A stretch of DNA of 64,000 nt, taken from contig CP012810.1 in assembly GCA_001936135.1 (NCBI GenBank), positions 3,782,001-3,846,000 of the forward strand, given 5' to 3'. Within the stretch, counting starts at the first letter, position 1, and the number at the start of each line of letters is the position of its first letter. The DNA comes from Saccharomycopsis fibuligera x Saccharomycopsis cf. fibuligera. Lineage: Eukaryota; Ascomycota; Saccharomycetes; Ascoideales; Saccharomycopsidaceae. The notes below the pieces were generated by a model. It saw only the letters and a program-made list of their open reading frames with translations, did no database searches and had not been told where the DNA came from. Of the stretch, positions 48,290 through 59,255 are shown one piece after another. Both the position numbers and the translations under genes were made by a program.

Positions 48290-50633
48290 GCATTCAAACT
48301 AATGTTTACTATAACTGACACTGCGAGTGTCTTTTTTGCATAAAAAAGATAATAATTACGTTATTTTTCTCATTTGCTGATTGTTTTTTTTTTCTTTTTC
48401 TCTTCTTTTCTTCTTTACGTTTTTGTCATTATTTGTCTAAAACTTTTCATGTTATGATTTTCTATATTTACAAGCATCTCTGATTTTTAGATAATTTTTT
48501 TTATTGTTTTTTTTTACCTTTATCTACTCCGTTGAATTTTTTCAGTGTACCTTTAATGTACTATAACTTGCTTAATTACTCAAATTAAATTGTAAATTAC
48601 CATTTACAAGTATTATATCTCATCTCTAGTGAGCTTTTTGAATGACACCATCAAGCGCAGCCGTACATGCATTTAAATCCAACTAGCGCAAAAGCACAAA
48701 CAGGTCAATCGTTTTTCACATATTATGCACCATCTTTCAGCTAAGCCCTAAAATTGCGTTGAGGATCCTTGTAGCAGCAAGTGTCAATCTCGCCCCAAAA
48801 TGATAGGCATGAAAACTGTGGCTCAAATAAAGAAAAGAAAAAGAAAACAAGCCAACGAGCAAGGACACTACTATCAAAACAACCAACTATGCTTGCTGAT
48901 TCTATCCTCCCGTCCCATCGCTGGGATATAAAACTGCATTACAAAGGGATTGCTGATGTCTATTAAAAACTGTGGATACTTGAGGAGATTAGTAAAGCAA
49001 AGAAAAAAAAAAAAAAAAGAAAAAAACTTTTAGCAGAAAAGAAACGATGCCTGAATCTTGTAAACTGAACCCCCATGCATGTCGGGCCATCAGTACAGCA
49101 ATAGCCATAATAAAGTTAAGGATGGGTGAGCAGATTAATCTGTATATTGCGAAAAACGGTTATACCCAATCCATTCCAAGTTTGCTCAATTAAGCAGGAA
49201 AGATGTCCGATTTGTTCTTTTGCAGACAAAGAAAATAAAAGCAACGCATGGCAGATATTGAGAGTACTGATGTGGCAAAAAAGAAGGCTATCCCAACATG
49301 TGACGCCGAAACAAGAAACGGCAAATTGAGATGGTAAGTATAATAGAACAAAGTATAAGGCCTAGTAAACAAATATGTATTATAAGCAACTTTGATGAAG
49401 ATTTGTTTAAGAGCACAACTGTGGAAAACAGTGAATTTACTGAAAAGTAATGGGAGCAATTCGGCTTGTGTTCATGATATGCGTCTTTTTAGGAAATTAT
49501 GTGAAAGCTAATGGGGTGTATCCAACCATATAGATAACTATATCAACCGGCCTTCCCCTATGTGTCTGAAAGGTACAGAGAATTTTAAATTTTATCAAAA
49601 TGCAACAACAATAGACATTACTCTTCCACAAACAAAGTTTCTAAATTTTTGATACGCAGAGATTAATCGATCCAAATGGTCGAGTCTCAATCCCTCCATC
49701 TTCTAATTTTTTTACTTTTTTTTTTTTGCTGTCTTTTCCTACATTTCTCTTTCCTTCTCTTTTAGATGAGCGGTGTTAATCGTAAGCTGGCCCCAAGCTT
49801 CTGGTCTTTGAGTTAAACTATGTTAAGGCTATTATTCAACATGTCAGACAAGTAATGAAGGCCATAGCTGAGGTAGTAGTACAGCTATCAAGCTATTTGA
49901 TTGTTTTGCTGCGTGGTTTCCATATGCAATGTTTAAAAGAACAAAAAAAACAACGACAAACGATTTATTCGAAAAATCCTATAGACTTTTCCTTCTGAAT
50001 GCTTTAAAAAGGTTGGATTAGCAGTACTAACTGAATTATTTTTTTTTTTTTTTTTTTTTTTTTTTTGAGGATTCTCCGATATAATGGCGCTACCAGCTGT
50101 AGAATAATTCAACCTCTAATTTTCCTAGCGAATCTGAGTTCCCCTGCCCTATAATATCTACCTAAACGGGCGTTTACACAGCATGTCAGCTAACTAACCA
50201 TTAGCATATTTGAGTCAGCTATTAGCCATGTTACTACACCATAGAGATGCTACTAGTCAGCCCGACTAAAAGACCAACTTCTCATAAATGAATTTTTTTT
50301 TTTTTTTTTTGAAAGATGATACGATTTAGATAAAATAGAAATAAAACAAAAACTGTGAACAAGCAAAACAAAAATTTGGAGTATATGACAGCAACAACAA
50401 CAACAACAACAACACAAATTAAACTTTAGTAACGTCCCTTAGCTTTTTACTGATTATTTTCTGTCTTTTTTTTAAAAAAAAAAGAGCTAAATCTAGAACT
50501 AAAAAGCTAACAATCAGCAATAGGAAAAAAGAAAAGAAAAAACAGCAAGCTAGAAATGCAGAATTTAGTTAAATAATAAGAGAGAAATACTTGAGCTAAA
50601 CACCTTATCAATTCATTTTATTCGCTAGCTTTT
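48290..50633. other. 2.3-kb spacer without a recognised gene
   Basis: It lies between the 3' ends of CYS3 (+) and the arrestin gene (-). It holds homopolymers (T28 at 50039-50066, T18 near 50291), a CAA repeat at 50392-50414 and short frames (for example 48781-48966 and 49126-49329) without protein character. It is longer than other convergent spacers here, so an unseen RNA gene is possible. Confidence 0.5.
50039..50066. repeat. T28 homopolymer
   Basis: Twenty-eight T in a row, counted from the sequence. Confidence 0.95.
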
Positions 50634-53558
50634 TCATTGAGGAGCTGGCTTTCGTTGATCTTCTGGAATTTGTCCATAATCAGGTAACTCGGCGCTATTT
50701 TTGTTTTGGTTTTGGTTTTGATTTTGGTCAATATTATTACTGTGATTGGCAGCAGTTGGACTCGAACTAGAGATACCCGATACGCCAGGGAAGCTAGTAG
50801 CCGGCGGATCCTGGGCTTGAGCTTGGCCAGCGAATGATGGCGCAGTAGTGTTAGTGCTGGCACTAGTGCCAGTAGCAGTAGAATTATCATTATTCAAGGT
50901 GGAAAGATTACCCAAATGGCTATCTTTTCTGTCCACTGGATATCCATACTTATCAAGCGGAACATTACTAAATCCAACGCCATTACTACCAAGTGGATAA
51001 TTTGGTAACGCGCCGTGAGTTGCAGGATCAGGGATACTGGAAGCGGTGCTTGATGCATCAGGAGTGTTAGTAATGACATTTGCAGCTCCAGTAGAAGAAG
51101 TTGGTGCATTGTGTACCTCACTGCTAGCAGCTTGAGCTTGGGCAATGTCGAAATCAGGCTCTTCATAAGCTGGCGGTGGCTCATTATAATGTGGCTCTTC
51201 ATAATCAGCAAAAGAAGCAGCCTGTTGCTTTTTGTTCTCACTTGGTCGTTTTTGTGATGATGATGATGATGATGATGATGATGCTGCTGCTGCTGCTGTG
51301 CTGTCGGTGTTGGAATATGTACCCGTTTCTGCGACCCCAGCTTCAACATAATCATTACTATTAATGATATTGTTGTTGGTGGTGTTACTAGTATTTCCAC
51401 CTAAAGTTACAGCAGCTCCAGCAGCAGCAACGCCGCTGGCAACAACCCCTGAAACTGCGCCTGTAGCAGCATTAGTAGCATCAGCGTTAGCATTAGCTTT
51501 TGATGATGGAGGTGCGCCAGACGGACGACCAGCAGTACTAGCTACTGCTTGTTGGGCCGCAGTCAATCCGTTACCACTGGTAGTTGCTGCTGTGCCAGTG
51601 GTTGATGATGGTTTGGTATCGACTACTGGGACTGCCCCTGCTAGTTCATCACCATGGAATGAAACATCATTCAAATTTGTAGTGCTATCATTAGGAGTAC
51701 TATGGCCGCTGGCAGTAGATGAAGCAGCTGCTGCACTGGCTTCTTGTTGCTGTCTGTTGAGTCTTTGTTGCAACGTTTCATTTTGCTTATTTATGAAACT
51801 GCTAAATTTGTTAACATGAGATGCATATTTTGGATTATCTTCTCCTACTTTCATCGAAAGTTTGTTAATTTTGGATGCTAACTTGTTGCTGAAGTCACCG
51901 GCAAGGGCTTCATAATGAGGTTTTGAAGGTCTTGGAGGTGCTTGTGGTGGGCCACCAGCAGTAATGCCAGCTGAAGATGCGCCAGCTGAAGATGCGCCAG
52001 AAGAAGAAGAAGCAGCAGTACCCGCAGCAAATGGACCGGCAGTGCCAGCAGTGGCCATTGCTTGTTGAGTTTGAGTATTAGTTATGTGATCATTTGATTC
52101 ACTATTCAAGTTAATTCCAGGTATATTCAACCCACTAGTAACATGGAAATCATTTTCAATTACCAAACTTGTTGGCTTAGTAGTCACGGCGGAAGTATCC
52201 CCAGTAGCTGCCAACTTTCCCTGGGGATCCTCGGCTACTTGGAAAACCAAATTCGTCACTAACTTGTAATCTCTCTTGATATTACAGGTCTTGAAATCTG
52301 GAATCAAGTGTGGGGAATTCAAATTAGTGTACTTGTCAGCGTACAATTGAGCTGGAATTTCCACTTCAAACAATGGTTCGCCCTTGGCGTTTTTCCCCCT
52401 GGACGGTTTGAATGAGGCAAAGTCAATGACTTTGCTTGGATTACTTAGGTTCAAGTAACTTTCGTCAAGCAAATTAATGGTAGAGCCGATCTGCTGTCTA
52501 AGGTCTTCAGCTAGCAATGTGGTAGCGGAGACCAAATCAACTTTAAGAGCATTAATGATTATTTTGGCGTCGCTGGTGACAGTCTGGTACTTGATCAATT
52601 CAGGGAAATTTGCGGTAGTAAGAAAATAAAACTTGAGGGTTGGTTTGGTTTGAGGATCAGTCGTATTAGCAGCATTAATGTAACCAGGATAATTGTATCT
52701 GAGTTCAAAATAAAACTGGAGTGGCACGGCAGAACCAGCAATTTTTCGACTGACTGAGAACTCTTTTCTGGTAAATGAGATTTTTGGGGCTGATTCTGGA
52801 GCGGCCCCAGTGTAGCTGAAATCCAATGGAACGAACCTGAATGGTTCAATAACACGAATGTTTTGCTTATAGAATGAGCTTCTGCGAATTGTGGCTTTAA
52901 CGTAATATTCCACTTGACTTTTGTTTTCAAAACTCACTTTCGGCAAAGACGGAGGCAATGGATTAGAAACATGTTTGATTAATTCCTGATTTTTGTTGAT
53001 GGTATTTATTCCAGTGACACCAAACGAATACTTATTGGTGATGCCTTGTAGATCAATGACGCAATGGTTCTTGAGTGGAATGGTGAATTCAAAATCGTAT
53101 TCATAATGGCCTGGTGAAAGGGTATATTCTTTTTCAGGAGCAGTGCTACTGCTACTGCTGTTATTGTTAGTATTACTATTGTTATTCCCATTGCTGCCGA
53201 AAAAGCCTCTATCAAAAGTTCCTGACTCAGTGGCAGCATAGTTGCTAGTCAAAGGGGAAGCAGGATCACTGTTCGAAGAAGCAGCAGAAAGCAATTCTTT
53301 TGGTGGGAAAACCTTCAACGACTTGTAAAGAACTTTATGGGACTCGATTTCTGTAGCGTATTCTATTTTGCCATTACGGTTCAGTTTGCGTTTACCTACC
53401 ACCACTGTTTTGGAAACCCCTTCTAGTTTCACAATGATTGAGGAAACGCTCAAGTCGGAAACCACATCAAGGACAAGCTTCCCCAGGACTGTATCATGGT
53501 TTGTGAAGACCTTGGAAGGTCTGACATGGTTGATGATGATTTTTGTTTGATTGGACAT
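50634..53558 (-). CDS. Arrestin-related trafficking adaptor (Art10-like)
   Basis: A 974-residue protein from the ATG at 53556-53558 (MSNQTKIIINHVRPSK); the open frame extends 33 codons upstream without an ATG. Residues 1 to about 380 form an arrestin fold: GKLVLDVVSDLSVSSIIVKLEG, a linker, LKVFPP, and LSPGHYEYDFEFTIPLKNHC, which recall yeast Art10, then a second beta-sandwich with SFTRKEFSVSRKIAGSAVPL. The C-terminal half is disordered with Ser, Ala, Asn and Gln runs. A PPxY motif (PPPAYEEP, near 793) would bind the WW domains of Rsp5, so the protein probably directs ubiquitination of plasma membrane transporters. The family is sure; the paralogue is not. The tail ends in an NQ-repeat and PDYGQIPEDQRKP. 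Confidence 0.82.
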   Translation of the reverse strand: MSNQTKIIINHVRPSKVFTNHDTVLGKLVLDVVSDLSVSSIIVKLEGVSKTVVVGKRKLNRNGKIEYATEIESHKVLYKSLKVFPPKELLSAASSNSDPASPLTSNYAATESGTFDRGFFGSNGNNNSNTNNNSSSSSTAPEKEYTLSPGHYEYDFEFTIPLKNHCVIDLQGITNKYSFGVTGINTINKNQELIKHVSNPLPPSLPKVSFENKSQVEYYVKATIRRSSFYKQNIRVIEPFRFVPLDFSYTGAAPESAPKISFTRKEFSVSRKIAGSAVPLQFYFELRYNYPGYINAANTTDPQTKPTLKFYFLTTANFPELIKYQTVTSDAKIIINALKVDLVSATTLLAEDLRQQIGSTINLLDESYLNLSNPSKVIDFASFKPSRGKNAKGEPLFEVEIPAQLYADKYTNLNSPHLIPDFKTCNIKRDYKLVTNLVFQVAEDPQGKLAATGDTSAVTTKPTSLVIENDFHVTSGLNIPGINLNSESNDHITNTQTQQAMATAGTAGPFAAGTAASSSSGASSAGASSAGITAGGPPQAPPRPSKPHYEALAGDFSNKLASKINKLSMKVGEDNPKYASHVNKFSSFINKQNETLQQRLNRQQQEASAAAASSTASGHSTPNDSTTNLNDVSFHGDELAGAVPVVDTKPSSTTGTAATTSGNGLTAAQQAVASTAGRPSGAPPSSKANANADATNAATGAVSGVVASGVAAAGAAVTLGGNTSNTTNNNIINSNDYVEAGVAETGTYSNTDSTAAAAASSSSSSSSSQKRPSENKKQQAASFADYEEPHYNEPPPAYEEPDFDIAQAQAASSEVHNAPTSSTGAANVITNTPDASSTASSIPDPATHGALPNYPLGSNGVGFSNVPLDKYGYPVDRKDSHLGNLSTLNNDNSTATGTSASTNTTAPSFAGQAQAQDPPATSFPGVSGISSSSPTAANHSNNIDQNQNQNQNKNSAELPDYGQIPEDQRKPAPQ

Positions 53559-53958
53559 TGTTTGCTGGTGTTGTGTAGATCCAATTGATGCAACTGGTGG
53601 CAATGCGTGTAAAGTAGATTTGTTGACAGCAGAGCAGATCAGGGCGATGAGAAACACGGAATACCTGGGTGTTATATGAAGAATGCCGCTGAAGGGGCAA
53701 CTTGCCAGAGATGAAACACTGGAACGGTGTAACGGGCTTGAAGCCTGCGCCTTTGGCTGACTCTTTCATTCTGACTGCGCCATCCACCTATCGCGCTACA
53801 TGCAAACACTACAAGCCACGCCCAGTGGCAATTGACCATTGGCGATCGATATATATATATATATATATATATATCACACAGTGATATTGATTAGCTATTT
53901 ATAGGAATGGAATGTATAGAAGCAAACGAAAATACTATGCAAGGTACATTATGGCAAA
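53559..53958. other. Spacer, arrestin gene promoter and dioxygenase 3' flank
   Basis: 400 bases. It holds an (AT)13 run at 53849-53874 and otherwise nothing recognised. Confidence 0.6.
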
Positions 53959-55269
53959 TTATTGCTCTCCAAACTTTCCGTACAAGTGTCTTAATCTGGA
54001 GTAGTAAATGTCAAGATCCAAGTAGCCCACTCTGAACCATCTATTACCGCCGACATCGTCAGTGAACTGTTTTCTAGCATGAGCCAATCTACGGTTATTG
54101 AACAAAATGGCCTCACCTTTTTCCAACAACACCTTGAACTGGTTATCTTCATCTTGGATAAACTCTTCAAAGATCTTCAAACCGCGGTGAAAGTCACGGA
54201 ACAAGTATCTGTCCCCGGTGTCCTTGGCGCTGTGGTACTGTTCCAAGTTCTCCCAGTCAGCAAACTCGCCGATTTTTTTCATTGGGCTAGTGATACCGTA
54301 TTCGAATGGCGCTTGGTATGGTGGCGAGTAATTGACTTCGATAATGTAAGGATAGTTGGTAGACGGGTCGATGTTGTCATGATCCTCGGTGATCAATGGT
54401 CTAGAGTAGACAAAATTGTGGCCATCTTCGGATTTGTATTGGTATGTGATTGGCACGTTGCAAAGGGCAAAATAGGCATGCGGATCTTTTTCAAGCACAT
54501 ACCTAGCAGCGTTAAACAAGTCAACAAAGATATTCTCGCCACCCTCAACAACGCTATTTTTGATGGCCTCCAAGATTTTGATTCCCGGTGGGGATTGGTA
54601 AAAGAGCAAGTCTTGGTGCAAGTGGAACATCTTGTTGGAGAGCACCAAGTGCTCGGACTCTTTTTTGGAAATCACGTCAAAGTATCTGCCAAAAATGGTT
54701 TCCTTCAAGTAGCCAATACGGGAAGCGATTTTCTCCAATGAGGACTTGTTGTAATCTCTGCTGCTGTTGGTAGGGATCTCCACCACAAAAGTGATACCGT
54801 AGTGGTTGAGATCTTTGAATGCATTGAGCAAAGTCTTTTCGTCATTGACAAAATCCTCGTATTTGAAGATCAAGTTCTGCTTCTTCTTCTCAAGCTTTGC
54901 CTTATCCCAAAGATCTTCGTACTCTTCGTAGAACTTGCCTTTTCTTCTGTTGTTGTTGGTGGAGTACTTTTTGAGGAAAGACTCGGAATAGGTGCTAACG
55001 TTGCCGTCGTTCCAGTGGATGGTGATGGCAGATTCGCCCGAAGGCAATTGAGAAATCTCCGGCTGCTGCTTAGGAGCAACGCTTCTGTCGATAGCGCCAG
55101 TGGAAAAAAGCTTCAAATTGGATGCTTTCTCTCTGCTGTCCGGCGAATCAGACGCGTCTCTGAGAAACACATTGGAGTAGTTGACAATGTCGGGGATGTC
55201 GTCGTCGGTGTTGTCGACAAAAGTGATGGAGGTGACTCTGTCGTTGAAGAAGTTGACCTTGAGTGACAT
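53959..55269 (-). CDS. 2-oxoglutarate/Fe(II) dioxygenase, gamma-butyrobetaine or trimethyllysine hydroxylase type
   Basis: A 436-residue protein of the TauD/GBBH family in carnitine synthesis. The N-terminal domain has HWNDGNVSTYSESFLKKY, the family's DUF971-like zinc-site region, though without the usual Cys cluster. Iron ligands fit H-x-D in MFHLHQDLLFYQSPPGIK (near 216-222) and the distal His in NNRRLAHARKQF (near 396); the 2-oxoglutarate Arg is likely in NRWFRVGYLDLDIYYSRLR near the end. GGENIFVDLFNAARYVLEKDP also matches the family. No mitochondrial presequence is obvious. Both BBH-type enzymes share these motifs, so I do not choose between them. It is divergent from LIP5. Confidence 0.85.
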   Translation of the reverse strand: MSLKVNFFNDRVTSITFVDNTDDDIPDIVNYSNVFLRDASDSPDSREKASNLKLFSTGAIDRSVAPKQQPEISQLPSGESAITIHWNDGNVSTYSESFLKKYSTNNNRRKGKFYEEYEDLWDKAKLEKKKQNLIFKYEDFVNDEKTLLNAFKDLNHYGITFVVEIPTNSSRDYNKSSLEKIASRIGYLKETIFGRYFDVISKKESEHLVLSNKMFHLHQDLLFYQSPPGIKILEAIKNSVVEGGENIFVDLFNAARYVLEKDPHAYFALCNVPITYQYKSEDGHNFVYSRPLITEDHDNIDPSTNYPYIIEVNYSPPYQAPFEYGITSPMKKIGEFADWENLEQYHSAKDTGDRYLFRDFHRGLKIFEEFIQDEDNQFKVLLEKGEAILFNNRRLAHARKQFTDDVGGNRWFRVGYLDLDIYYSRLRHLYGKFGEQ

Positions 55270-56113
55270 TCTATATGGGACGGGCGGGGTGCGCTGGCAG
55301 TAGAGTAGATCTGGTTAGCTTAAGGATATAGTTACGGGAGAAAAGAGAAAAAACGTAGATGGCAATGCGCAAAAGGCAGTGAGTGGGGCGGTTATATAAT
55401 GAATGTTGTTATTTCTTTGGTCTGGTACTGGGTAGTCATTATGATTGATGGCAAATGATGGGGGCGAGCGGCGGGCGCTGTGCGTAATCAGCAGTAGTCA
55501 GTTGATCGGCGGCGGTGCTTGTGATGCAGCATGAAGTCACTGAGAGCTAAGTGACTTATAGTGGCTTTGGGAGTGCGGACAGCATACCTGGGAGTGTCTC
55601 CTAATCGATCACCTCCAACAAATCGCTCCTAATTGGGAAGCGCCACGCGGGGTTGTTTTTTTCTGGAACTGGGGCTCAGCGGTATACGCCCGTGCGGTGC
55701 GTACTATGTGCGTACTATGTACTATCGTGTACTGTGATGTACCCTTCTGGGCCATCCACAAACTGCTAAACGGACGTCTAGGCCCGCACCATGTGATTGC
55801 CGCTTTTTTTGCATTTCTCTCTCTCTCTCTCTCTTTCTACATCTTTTCATAGATCGCGCGGTCCAAGAAAAGCGGACAAATAAGAAAAATTATCTTCAAT
55901 AGCCAGATAGAGACAAAAGGAAGGAGCTTGAATCAGGCTAAAGACAGCAGCGGCGGTACTCTCCAATACAAACGAGCGGTCGGTTAGCATTTGGTTTGGT
56001 ATTCCATTAACCCAAAGAAAATATTGATCTATAGATATTATTTTTGTTTGTTTGTTTGAAATCATTGTATTGAGCTTCCTGAAAGAAAATTTCACCCAAT
56101 AAGATAAACCGCA
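55270..56113. promoter_or_regulatory. Divergent promoter of the dioxygenase gene and LIP5
   Basis: 844 bases, GC-richer than most spacers here. It holds tandem GTACTAT-based repeats at 55697-55725 and a (TC)10 run at 55816-55835. Confidence 0.6.
55697..55725. repeat. Tandem GTGCGTACTAT repeat
   Basis: GTGCGTACTAT at 55697-55707 repeats exactly at 55708-55718, followed by a shortened GTACTAT at 55719-55725. More GTAC words follow to about 55742. Confidence 0.9.
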
Positions 56114-57382
56114 ATGCTCAGCATCATCCCTAGAAGCTGTTTGAAGGCGGGCCCGGCAGCATTTGCCACGAAGAGCTCACACATAGCAGCAAAGAGACTC
56201 ATAAACACCTCGGGCTCTTCTTCTGCTGAACACTCTCCACAACAGCAGCAGCAGCCGGTCAGTGAAGGCGATCTACCTCAGACTGGCGGCGCTAACCTCA
56301 AAGCGCAGCCAAAAAGAAGAGTGAGAAGAACGTTGGCCTCGGAGTTGAATAAAGGCCCAAGCTTCGATGATTTTATCAAGGGCACAGCCAAGAACTTCAA
56401 TATCGTTGATCCGTTGCAACAAGCTAGACCAAATGAGTTGCAGAAGTTGCCCAAATGGCTTAAGGTGCCTATACCCAAGGGCAAAAGTTTCAGTAAGTTG
56501 AAGAGCGACGTGAGAGAGCTCAAGTTGGCCACGGTTTGTGAAGAAGCCAAATGCCCAAATATTGGCGAGTGTTGGGGCGGCGGTGGCAAAAACCTCAACA
56601 AAGAAACTGGCGAGATTGACAAGTCCAAAGCTACGGCCACTATCATGTTGATGGGTGACACTTGTACCAGAGGCTGTAGATTCTGCTCAGTGAAAACCAA
56701 TAGAAACCCAGGAGCTCCGGATCCAAATGAGCCAGAAAATGTCGCAGAGGCAGTTTCCAGATGGGGAGTGGGCTACATTGTGTTGACTACCGTGGACAGA
56801 GATGATCTTCCAGATGGCGGTTCTGCTCATTTGACCAAAACTATTCAAAAGATCAAGCAAAAGAGTCCTAAGCTTTTAGTCGAGTGTCTATCCGGTGATT
56901 TCATGGGTGACGTGGATGCGGTGGCTCAGCTAGCAAGATCTGGCTTGGAAGTGTACTCGCATAACTTGGAAACTGTGGAGGAGCTTACACCGTTTGTTAG
57001 AGACAGAAGAGCCAAGTACAGACAAAGTTTGTCGGTATTGGAGCACGCCAAGTTGGCAAGCCCACACATTTTGACAAAGACGTCGTTGATGTTGGGTCTT
57101 GGAGAAACCGACCAACAAATCAGACAAACCATGCAGGATTTGAGAAACATTGGTTGTGATATTGTTACTTTTGGCCAGTACATGAGACCAACAAAGAGAC
57201 ACATGAAGGTGGTGGAGTACGTCAAGCCGGAAAAGTTTGACTACTGGAGAGAAGTGGCGGAAAAGGAGTACGGTTTTGCTTACTGTGCCAGTGGCCCATT
57301 GGTCAGAAGTAGTTACAAAGCCGGTGAATTCTATATTGAGAATCTTTTGAAGAAAAACAAGGCTTTGGAAAGCACGATATGA
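56114..57382 (+). CDS. LIP5: Lipoyl synthase, mitochondrial
   Basis: A 422-residue radical SAM enzyme that inserts two sulfurs into octanoyl groups on lipoyl domains. Both iron-sulfur clusters are marked: the auxiliary cluster Cys142, Cys147 and Cys153 ([12 protein letters not shown]) and the radical SAM CxxxCxxC as Cys184, Cys188 and Cys191 ([10 protein letters not shown]). The C-terminal RSSYKAGE carries the conserved Ser that binds the auxiliary cluster. YSHNLETV and the MLGLGET block also fit. About 80 N-terminal residues, rich in Ser, Ala and basic residues with a short Gln run, form the mitochondrial targeting sequence. The octanoyl donor comes from the pathway of ACP1, also in this window. 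The start is the first ATG. Confidence 0.97.
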   Translation: MLSIIPRSCLKAGPAAFATKSSHIAAKRLINTSGSSSAEHSPQQQQQPVSEGDLPQTGGANLKAQPKRRVRRTLASELNKGPSFDDFIKGTAKNFNIVDPLQQARPNELQKLPKWLKVPIPKGKSFSKLKSDVRELKLATVCEEAKCPNIGECWGGGGKNLNKETGEIDKSKATATIMLMGDTCTRGCRFCSVKTNRNPGAPDPNEPENVAEAVSRWGVGYIVLTTVDRDDLPDGGSAHLTKTIQKIKQKSPKLLVECLSGDFMGDVDAVAQLARSGLEVYSHNLETVEELTPFVRDRRAKYRQSLSVLEHAKLASPHILTKTSLMLGLGETDQQIRQTMQDLRNIGCDIVTFGQYMRPTKRHMKVVEYVKPEKFDYWREVAEKEYGFAYCASGPLVRSSYKAGEFYIENLLKKNKALESTI

Positions 57383-57994
57383 GAAGTACATTTTTGTATA
57401 TAAATAGTCACGAGCTTTATATAAACCAGCTTTAATGAGACATGTTTCTTGTAAGTACTGTAGAGTATCACAGTCAATTTACTCCCATTGGAGACCAAGT
57501 CCAATGCTACCGGCAGAACTACTAGGCTGATGAGCCATCGAGTATTTTAGATTTCGCATTTTGACATATGCGTGCGTATCAAAGTTTTACTAAACAACTT
57601 ATTTGGTGCGGACTTGTTTTAGTTTTGTGCAAAAACTGAGCTGTTATTTTGAGATCAGCTTGCCGTGAAATATGGAGACACCCACCCAGATGCAGCTACG
57701 GTTAAATATCCTCCACATGAAGTGCTTCTTCATCCTACCATGCATGCACGCAAGCTTTCTGGTTGTTTTTTTTTTTTTTTAAATACCTTGTCCTGAGCAT
57801 ATGGATGGATGGGTTTTACAGTTAATTGCAATTGTTTGAGCAGTAACCTTGTAGCGAAAGAGATTCGGAAAAACCAAAAAGCGCAAATAATTAAAAAGCA
57901 GTGTTTCCAGGTATTCCATATGGCAGCAAAATTGCATGGGAAGGTAAAACACAAATTAAAGCCTATCAGCAATACTCGGAGGGGAAAATACAAG

Positions 57995-58034
<40 letters not shown>

Positions 58035-58634
58035 CCTTATTTTGAAACACCGACAATTAAAGAGTCTTTAGCTCTTGCTTCGCCTTCCGTCCGCACTTTC
58101 AAAGATACACAAGCAGGAGAAAGGCCCTGCAATATAACATGATATAACTGAGCATACATACCTACGACTTGCGGTTGCAAAACTAGAGAGCTAGTTCACA
58201 CTTATTTATCACCTCGCAGTGATAGTACATACATAATCTGTGTCACCTGACATGTGCTCTGACATGGCTGTCGTACCGGCCATGTGACAGTCACGATATG
58301 AGCGGTGTTTGCAGTTGCCACAGTGGGAGGATAAAAGGAGCAGCAGCATGAGCAGCAGCAGTACTAGTAGTAGTAGTTAATTAGTGCAATAACTGCAACG
58401 CATATGCGCATTCCACGGCACTTGACACACTGCTGTTATAGTCATTTATAGTCGCAAGGTCAAGAATCAGTCTATCAATGGGTTTATAGCTGTAGCAGTT
58501 GCAACTGTAGTAGTACGCTGTAACCACTCTGCAGTGCCATCTGTTCTTTAAATTTGCTAACAGTAGTCTGCCCACCACAACCACAACCACAACCGCCGGT
58601 TTTAGGTTGGCATCCTTTGTTTTTCGTTTGCCCC

Positions 58635-58666
<32 letters not shown>

Positions 58667-59255
58667 GCACTTGTCTTCCTCAACTGCTCTCTTGCACTCT
58701 GTCTGCTGCTCTCTATTGCTTGCTGTTACTCTCTTGCTCACCACCACCCACAGCTTTGCTACAGGATTCTCTTCAATTCCTGCCGTATCCTTATTTCACC
58801 AAGCGAGTTTCCTGCTGTGCTTTTTTTTTTTTTTTTTTTTGTTATTTGGTGTCCTCGAGTAATCACAGGAGTTCCTCCCTGTTCCAATTGAGTGCACAAC
58901 CCTTTTTCTTAGTTTTGTCGCTTTCTTGTTTTACTTTTTTTTCTCCGTTCTTTTCTTTTTCTCAGTCTTTTACTTTTTTTCTAACTTTTTTTTACTTTTT
59001 ATTTTTTTTTTTTTTTTTTTTTTTTTTGCCTTTTCCCACCAACTTGGGCGGCTAGCCACATCAGCGATAAAACGACACCTCAGATCACTACATATTATTA
59101 CCACCACTACTTACTCCTCAACGCTTTATACACCAAGTAAACTTACTATCACACCTCAACAATAATTTACTCATTTCATTAGTAACTTCTCCTATCTATC
59201 AAACTCAAAGGGACATTATTCAAGTCTCAAACTATAATATACTTCCCCCACTACA
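57383..59255. promoter_or_regulatory. LIP5 3' flank and long T/C-rich BOI promoter
   Basis: 1873 bases. It holds a (TA)18 run at 57998-58033, AGC and AGT trinucleotide runs near 58340-58378, and a pyrimidine-rich leader with T23-28 tracts between about 58640 and 59027. No gene was recognised. Confidence 0.6.
57998..58033. repeat. (TA)18 microsatellite
   Basis: Thirty-six bases of pure TA dinucleotide. Confidence 0.95.

Noticed and set aside
53559-53657. 33-codon upstream extension of the arrestin gene
   Set aside because: It opens with GTG, not ATG, and the arrestin fold begins right after the ATG at 53558.
54079-55266. Long plus-strand frames opposite the dioxygenase gene
   Set aside because: They mirror its codon bias and have no family character of their own.
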